Source: Gammaproteobacteria bacterium
GTDB taxonomy: Bacteria > Pseudomonadota > Gammaproteobacteria > Chromatiales > Chromatiaceae
NCBI GenBank assembly: GCA_020630035.1
Contig: JAHDCB010000007.1
Location: forward strand, 10,587-19,173
DNA: 8,587 nucleotides
Reading direction: 5' to 3'
Of this stretch, positions 6,170 through 8,587 are shown piece by piece. A program made the position numbers and the translations under genes. The notes below the pieces were generated by a model. It was not told the DNA's origin. It saw only the letters and a program-made list of their open reading frames with translations, and searched no databases. Position 1 is the stretch's first letter. Every line of letters starts with the position of its first letter.

Positions 6170-7147
6170 TTAGTACGTGAGCAGGGCTGAACCCCAGGTA
6201 AAGCCACCACCAAAGGCTTCCAGTAATAATGTTTGCCCACGCTGTATCCGTCCGTCCCGTACTGCCGTATCCAGGGCGAGCGGAATCGAGGCAGCCGAGG
6301 TATTGCCATGTTGTGCTATCGTCGTCACAACTTGTTCCATCGGCAACTGGAGTCGTTTGGCGATCGCCTGAATGATACGGATATTCGCCTGGTGCGGCAC
6401 TAACCAGTCAATATCTGCTTGTTGCAGACCGTTCGCAGCCAGAATGTCACCGACCATCGCCTGCAGGGTATTCACTGCCAGTTTAAAGACTTCGTTGCCC
6501 TTCATCTGCGTGGTGCCGACCGGGCCAGCATAATCCGGTAGATGTATCCCTTGTGAAATACCTCCGGGTACCTGCAACAATTCGGCATAGCGCCCATCCG
6601 CATGCAGATGGACGCCCCGCACACCAGGTTGGGATGAGACCTCCAGCAGCACAGCACCTGCACCATCACCGAATAGCACGCAGGTCGCGCGATCCTGCCA
6701 GTCTATCACGCGCGAGAAGGTCTCTGCCCCGACGACCAGTACGCGCTGGTGGCTACCGGAACGAATGAATTTATCTGCCACGCTCAGCGCATAGATAAAA
6801 CCACTGCACGCTGCCTGCAGATCAAATGCAGCACAGCCGTAGCAGCCCAGGCGCTGCTGTAACAAACACGCCGTACTCGGAAATATTTTATCCGGCGTCG
6901 TGGTCGCCACCAGAATCAGATCAATCCCGGTTGCTGGACAACCAGCGGCCTGTAATGCACGCCTAGCTGCTTGTTCCGCCAGATCACATGTGGTCTCATT
7001 GGCGGCCGCAATATGTCGCTCCAGAATCCCAGTACGGGTGCGGATCCATTCATCTGATGTATCAACCTTCTGCGCCAGGTCGTGGTTAGTCCACACCTGC
7101 TCGGGTAAATAGCTACCCGTTCCGGCGATACTGGCAAACTGTGTCAT
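6170..7147 (-). CDS. fabH: 3-oxoacyl-[acyl-carrier-protein] synthase III
   Basis: Starts fatty acid chains by condensing acetyl-CoA with malonyl-ACP. The 325-residue product carries the KAS III Cys-His-Asn triad: Cys114 in DLQAACSGFIYAL, His252 in WLVPHQANIRII and Asn282 in AQHGNTSAASIPLAL. The N terminus (ITGTGSYLP-like, here IAGTGSYLPEQ), DEWIRTRTGI and the C-terminal EAFGGGFTWGSALL are typical. The start ATG at 7147 lies 15 bp after the plsX stop, with a weak AGGGT sequence 4 nt upstream, so coupling to plsX is likely. The next gene on the same strand is fabG, not fabD. Nothing in the sequence looks damaged. Confidence 0.97.
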   Translation of the reverse strand: MTQFASIAGTGSYLPEQVWTNHDLAQKVDTSDEWIRTRTGILERHIAAANETTCDLAEQAARRALQAAGCPATGIDLILVATTTPDKIFPSTACLLQQRLGCYGCAAFDLQAACSGFIYALSVADKFIRSGSHQRVLVVGAETFSRVIDWQDRATCVLFGDGAGAVLLEVSSQPGVRGVHLHADGRYAELLQVPGGISQGIHLPDYAGPVGTTQMKGNEVFKLAVNTLQAMVGDILAANGLQQADIDWLVPHQANIRIIQAIAKRLQLPMEQVVTTIAQHGNTSAASIPLALDTAVRDGRIQRGQTLLLEAFGGGFTWGSALLTY

Positions 7148-7162
7148 ATCTACCCTGTTGTG

Positions 7163-8170
7163 TCAGGCCAATTGCTCAGCAACCCGATCCGCAATACGAT
7201 GGGATACGTCCGCATGTACTTCTTTTTTCGCGATCAACAGGGCATGTTCCAGCGCAAACTGATCTGCACTACCGTGGCTTTTAACCACGATGCCACGCAA
7301 CCCGAGCAACGCGGCGCCATTGTAACATCTGGGGTCAATCTGATGCCGCATTGATCGTAACACAGGCATAGAGCACAAGGCTGCCAGTCGCCGCAACCAG
7401 TTGCGCCGATATTCACGTTTTAATAATGTTGTAATCAGCTTCGCGATACCTTCGCTGGTCTTGAGTGCAATATTGCCGGCAAAGCCATCGCTCACCACCA
7501 GATCTAATCCTGAACGCAGATAGATATCATCCCCCTCAATGTATCCCACATAATTCAAGTCACTCTCGCTGATCAGCTGATGCGCCAGTTTGATCTGTGC
7601 ATTGCCCTTGATATCTTCCTGACCGATATTCAGTAACCCCAACGCAGGCCGCGACAGGCCATCAACCGCCCGGATCAACTCAGCACCCATAATCGCAAAC
7701 TGGTGCAGATGCTCAGCAGAGCTTTCAATATTCGCCCCCAGATCCAACATCCAGGTGCGACCATCCACTGCAGGCACTGATGCAATGATGGCAGGCCGGT
7801 CAATATGCGGTAAGGTCTTCAGCACAAACCGCGCAGTTGCCATCAGCGCCCCGGTATTACCAGAACTGACACAGGCATCGGCCCGCTCAGTCTTCACCAG
7901 GTCAAGTGCCACCCGCAGGGACGAGTCTTTTTTCTTGCGCAAGGCACTGGCAGGCGGTTCATCCATCGCCACTACCTGACTCGCGACCTGTATTTCCAAA
8001 CGGGGTGGCAACTGTCCACCCGGCAGATAGCGTCGAATGTCAGCCTCCAGGCCCACCAGGATAATCGCACACTCAGGATGCTGCTGCAGAAAATGGCGGG
8101 CAGCAGGCACGGTCACTGCCGGGCCAACATCACCCCCCATCGCATCCAGGGCTAAGGTTACTAAGGCCAT
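7163..8170 (-). CDS. plsX: Phosphate acyltransferase PlsX
   Basis: Peripheral membrane enzyme that converts acyl-ACP and phosphate to acyl-phosphate, the acyl donor for PlsY in phosphatidic acid synthesis, linking fatty acid and phospholipid synthesis. The 335-residue product has the family landmarks LALDAMGGD (residues 6-14), SSGNTGALMA (102-111), MLDLGAN (141-147), GLLNIGQE (178-185) and VVSDGFAGNIALKTSEG (225-241). The length is normal. The ATG at 8170 has no strong Shine-Dalgarno sequence; the weak GGTCGGA that precedes it lies in the 3' arm of a small hairpin. It is 46 bp after rpmF and 15 bp before fabH, the standard arrangement. Confidence 0.97.
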   Translation of the reverse strand: MALVTLALDAMGGDVGPAVTVPAARHFLQQHPECAIILVGLEADIRRYLPGGQLPPRLEIQVASQVVAMDEPPASALRKKKDSSLRVALDLVKTERADACVSSGNTGALMATARFVLKTLPHIDRPAIIASVPAVDGRTWMLDLGANIESSAEHLHQFAIMGAELIRAVDGLSRPALGLLNIGQEDIKGNAQIKLAHQLISESDLNYVGYIEGDDIYLRSGLDLVVSDGFAGNIALKTSEGIAKLITTLLKREYRRNWLRRLAALCSMPVLRSMRHQIDPRCYNGAALLGLRGIVVKSHGSADQFALEHALLIAKKEVHADVSHRIADRVAEQLA

Positions 8171-8178
8171 ACCACAAT

Positions 8179-8194
8179 TCCGACCTGAGTCGGA
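8179..8194 (-). promoter_or_regulatory. Hairpin over the plsX ribosome-binding region
   Basis: On the minus strand TCCGAC, a TCAG loop and GTCGGA form a perfect 6-bp stem. The 3' arm lies about 9-14 nt before the plsX ATG, where a ribosome binding site should be, and contains the only SD-like sequence there. It could lower plsX translation relative to rpmF, or couple the two genes when ribosomes open it. This is structural inference only. Confidence 0.4.
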
Positions 8195-8216
8195 TCAGCC
8201 ATAGCGTAGCGAATAA

Positions 8217-8387
8217 CTATTTTTCTATCACCTGCTCACCGCGATAGTACCCGTCTGCAGACACATGATGCCGCAGGTGCATTTCACCAGACATCGGGTC
8301 TGTCGATAAGGCAGACGTCTTTAATCTGTCATGCGAACGTCGCATACCACGCCTTGAGGGGGTTTTACGACTTTTCTGAACTGCCAC
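8217..8387 (-). CDS. rpmF: 50S ribosomal protein L32
   Basis: Component of the large ribosomal subunit. The 56-residue product begins MAVQKSRKTPSRRGMRRSHD, the hallmark start of bacterial L32, and continues with MSGEMHLRHHV and GYYRGEQVI. It has no cysteines, so it is the type without the zinc ribbon. The start codon is GTG at 8387, supported by a good AGGAG six bases upstream and by exact family alignment. It lies 46 bp before plsX, the conserved rpmF-plsX arrangement. In gammaproteobacteria a DUF177 gene (yceD) usually lies just upstream. No such frame is present in the 200 bp seen here, which instead hold a hairpin and a repeat element. Confidence 0.95.
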   Translation of the reverse strand: MAVQKSRKTPSRRGMRRSHDRLKTSALSTDPMSGEMHLRHHVSADGYYRGEQVIEK

Positions 8388-8393
8388 ACGATT

Positions 8394-8398
8394 CTCCT
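8394..8398 (-). promoter_or_regulatory. Ribosome binding site of rpmF
   Basis: AGGAG on the minus strand, six bases before the GTG at 8387. Together with the family N terminus it settles the unusual GTG start. Confidence 0.75.
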
Positions 8399-8416
8399 GA
8401 ACAAATCAATAATCTC

Positions 8417-8438
8417 AAAACCCTCCTGATGCAGAGGG
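8417..8438 (-). terminator. Possible weak terminator or attenuator before rpmF
   Basis: On the minus strand CCCTC (8438-8434) pairs with GAGGG (8425-8421) around an 8-base loop and is followed by TTTT (8420-8417). The stem is short and the T-run only four bases, so it would be inefficient. It lies about 30 bp before rpmF and could end or attenuate transcription arriving from the gene upstream. Confidence 0.35.
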
Positions 8439-8466
8439 AATCTATTTAGGCGATTGACAGATAGTC

Positions 8467-8587
8467 TTATACCAGATGACGCCGTATTTTTGTTCATCTT
8501 CAAGGCGTGGAGCCCACGCATAGCCAGCTATGTTAAGGGCTTCCACAACGCAGAAGAGGGGCAAAAAGACAAGCTCAGGTGGTATGA
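8467..8587. repeat. MITE-like element at the window edge, upstream of rpmF
   Basis: TTATACCAGATGACG (8468-8482) is an imperfect match to the reverse complement of the right end, TCATACCACCTGAGC (from 8587 inward), with ATACCA and TGA shared. Inside are two smaller palindromes: GCGTGG-AGC-CCACGC (8505-8519) and ATAGC-CA-GCTAT (8520-8531). The size of about 120 bp and the lack of a family-like gene suggest a non-autonomous dispersed element. The right boundary may lie past the window. A frame on the minus strand is open from 8585 to a TAG at 8442-8444, but it runs through the palindromes and does not resemble the C terminus of YceD. Confidence 0.5.

Noticed and set aside
6145..6309. N-terminal extension of FabG by 55 residues
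   Set aside because: It would overlap the end of fabH by about 140 bp in another frame and is mostly the shadow of that gene; the family N terminus begins at 6144.
8321..8521. 66-residue frame on the minus strand across the start of rpmF
   Set aside because: It overlaps rpmF in a different frame and passes through the palindromic element; it resembles no protein I know.
8442..8585. Open minus-strand frame ending at a TAG, considered as the C terminus of YceD
   Set aside because: It lacks the conserved YceD C-terminal ending and is made of the repeat element's palindromes.

Overview
The window reads as a chromosomal segment of a gammaproteobacterium of moderate GC content. The support is a conserved fatty-acid synthesis cluster in the usual proteobacterial order (rpmF, plsX, fabH, fabG, acpP, fabF, pabC, all on the minus strand), a cysteine-free ribosomal protein L32, and a pyruvoyl-type phosphatidylserine decarboxylase. 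I cannot name the genus.

Layout. Positions 2-1750 (plus) are the 3' part of a gene for a WD40-repeat protein: twelve 40-residue repeats with no length change between them, then a 99-residue tail. The start of the gene lies outside the window. Positions 1751-2053 hold no gene but contain two repeat structures: a roughly 123-bp element with imperfect terminal inverted repeats that begins right after the WD40 stop codon, and a strong fold-back of about 104 nt. psd follows at 2054-2923 (plus). It ends 19 bp from the end of pabC, so the two are convergent. Positions 2943-8387 are the tightly packed minus-strand lipid cluster. Beyond rpmF (8388-8587) there is a short terminator-like hairpin and a second element with terminal inverted repeats that reaches the window edge.

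How the genes work together. FabH condenses acetyl-CoA with malonyl-ACP to start chains, FabG reduces the 3-keto intermediates, FabF extends the chains, and AcpP carries them. PlsX moves finished acyl groups from ACP to acyl-phosphate for phospholipid synthesis. Psd makes phosphatidylethanolamine later in that pathway. PabC makes p-aminobenzoate for folate, and rpmF supplies ribosomal protein L32; both are customary passengers in this cluster.

Departures from the usual arrangement are the absence of fabD between fabH and fabG, the absence of mltG/tmk/holB after pabC, and repeat elements in both gene-poor stretches. The least explained part is the WD40 gene. Its repeats are nearly identical at DNA level yet vary at a few fixed positions, a pattern that in other WD40 proteins goes with a changing recognition surface. 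Its N-terminal domain, which would show what it does, is not in the window.
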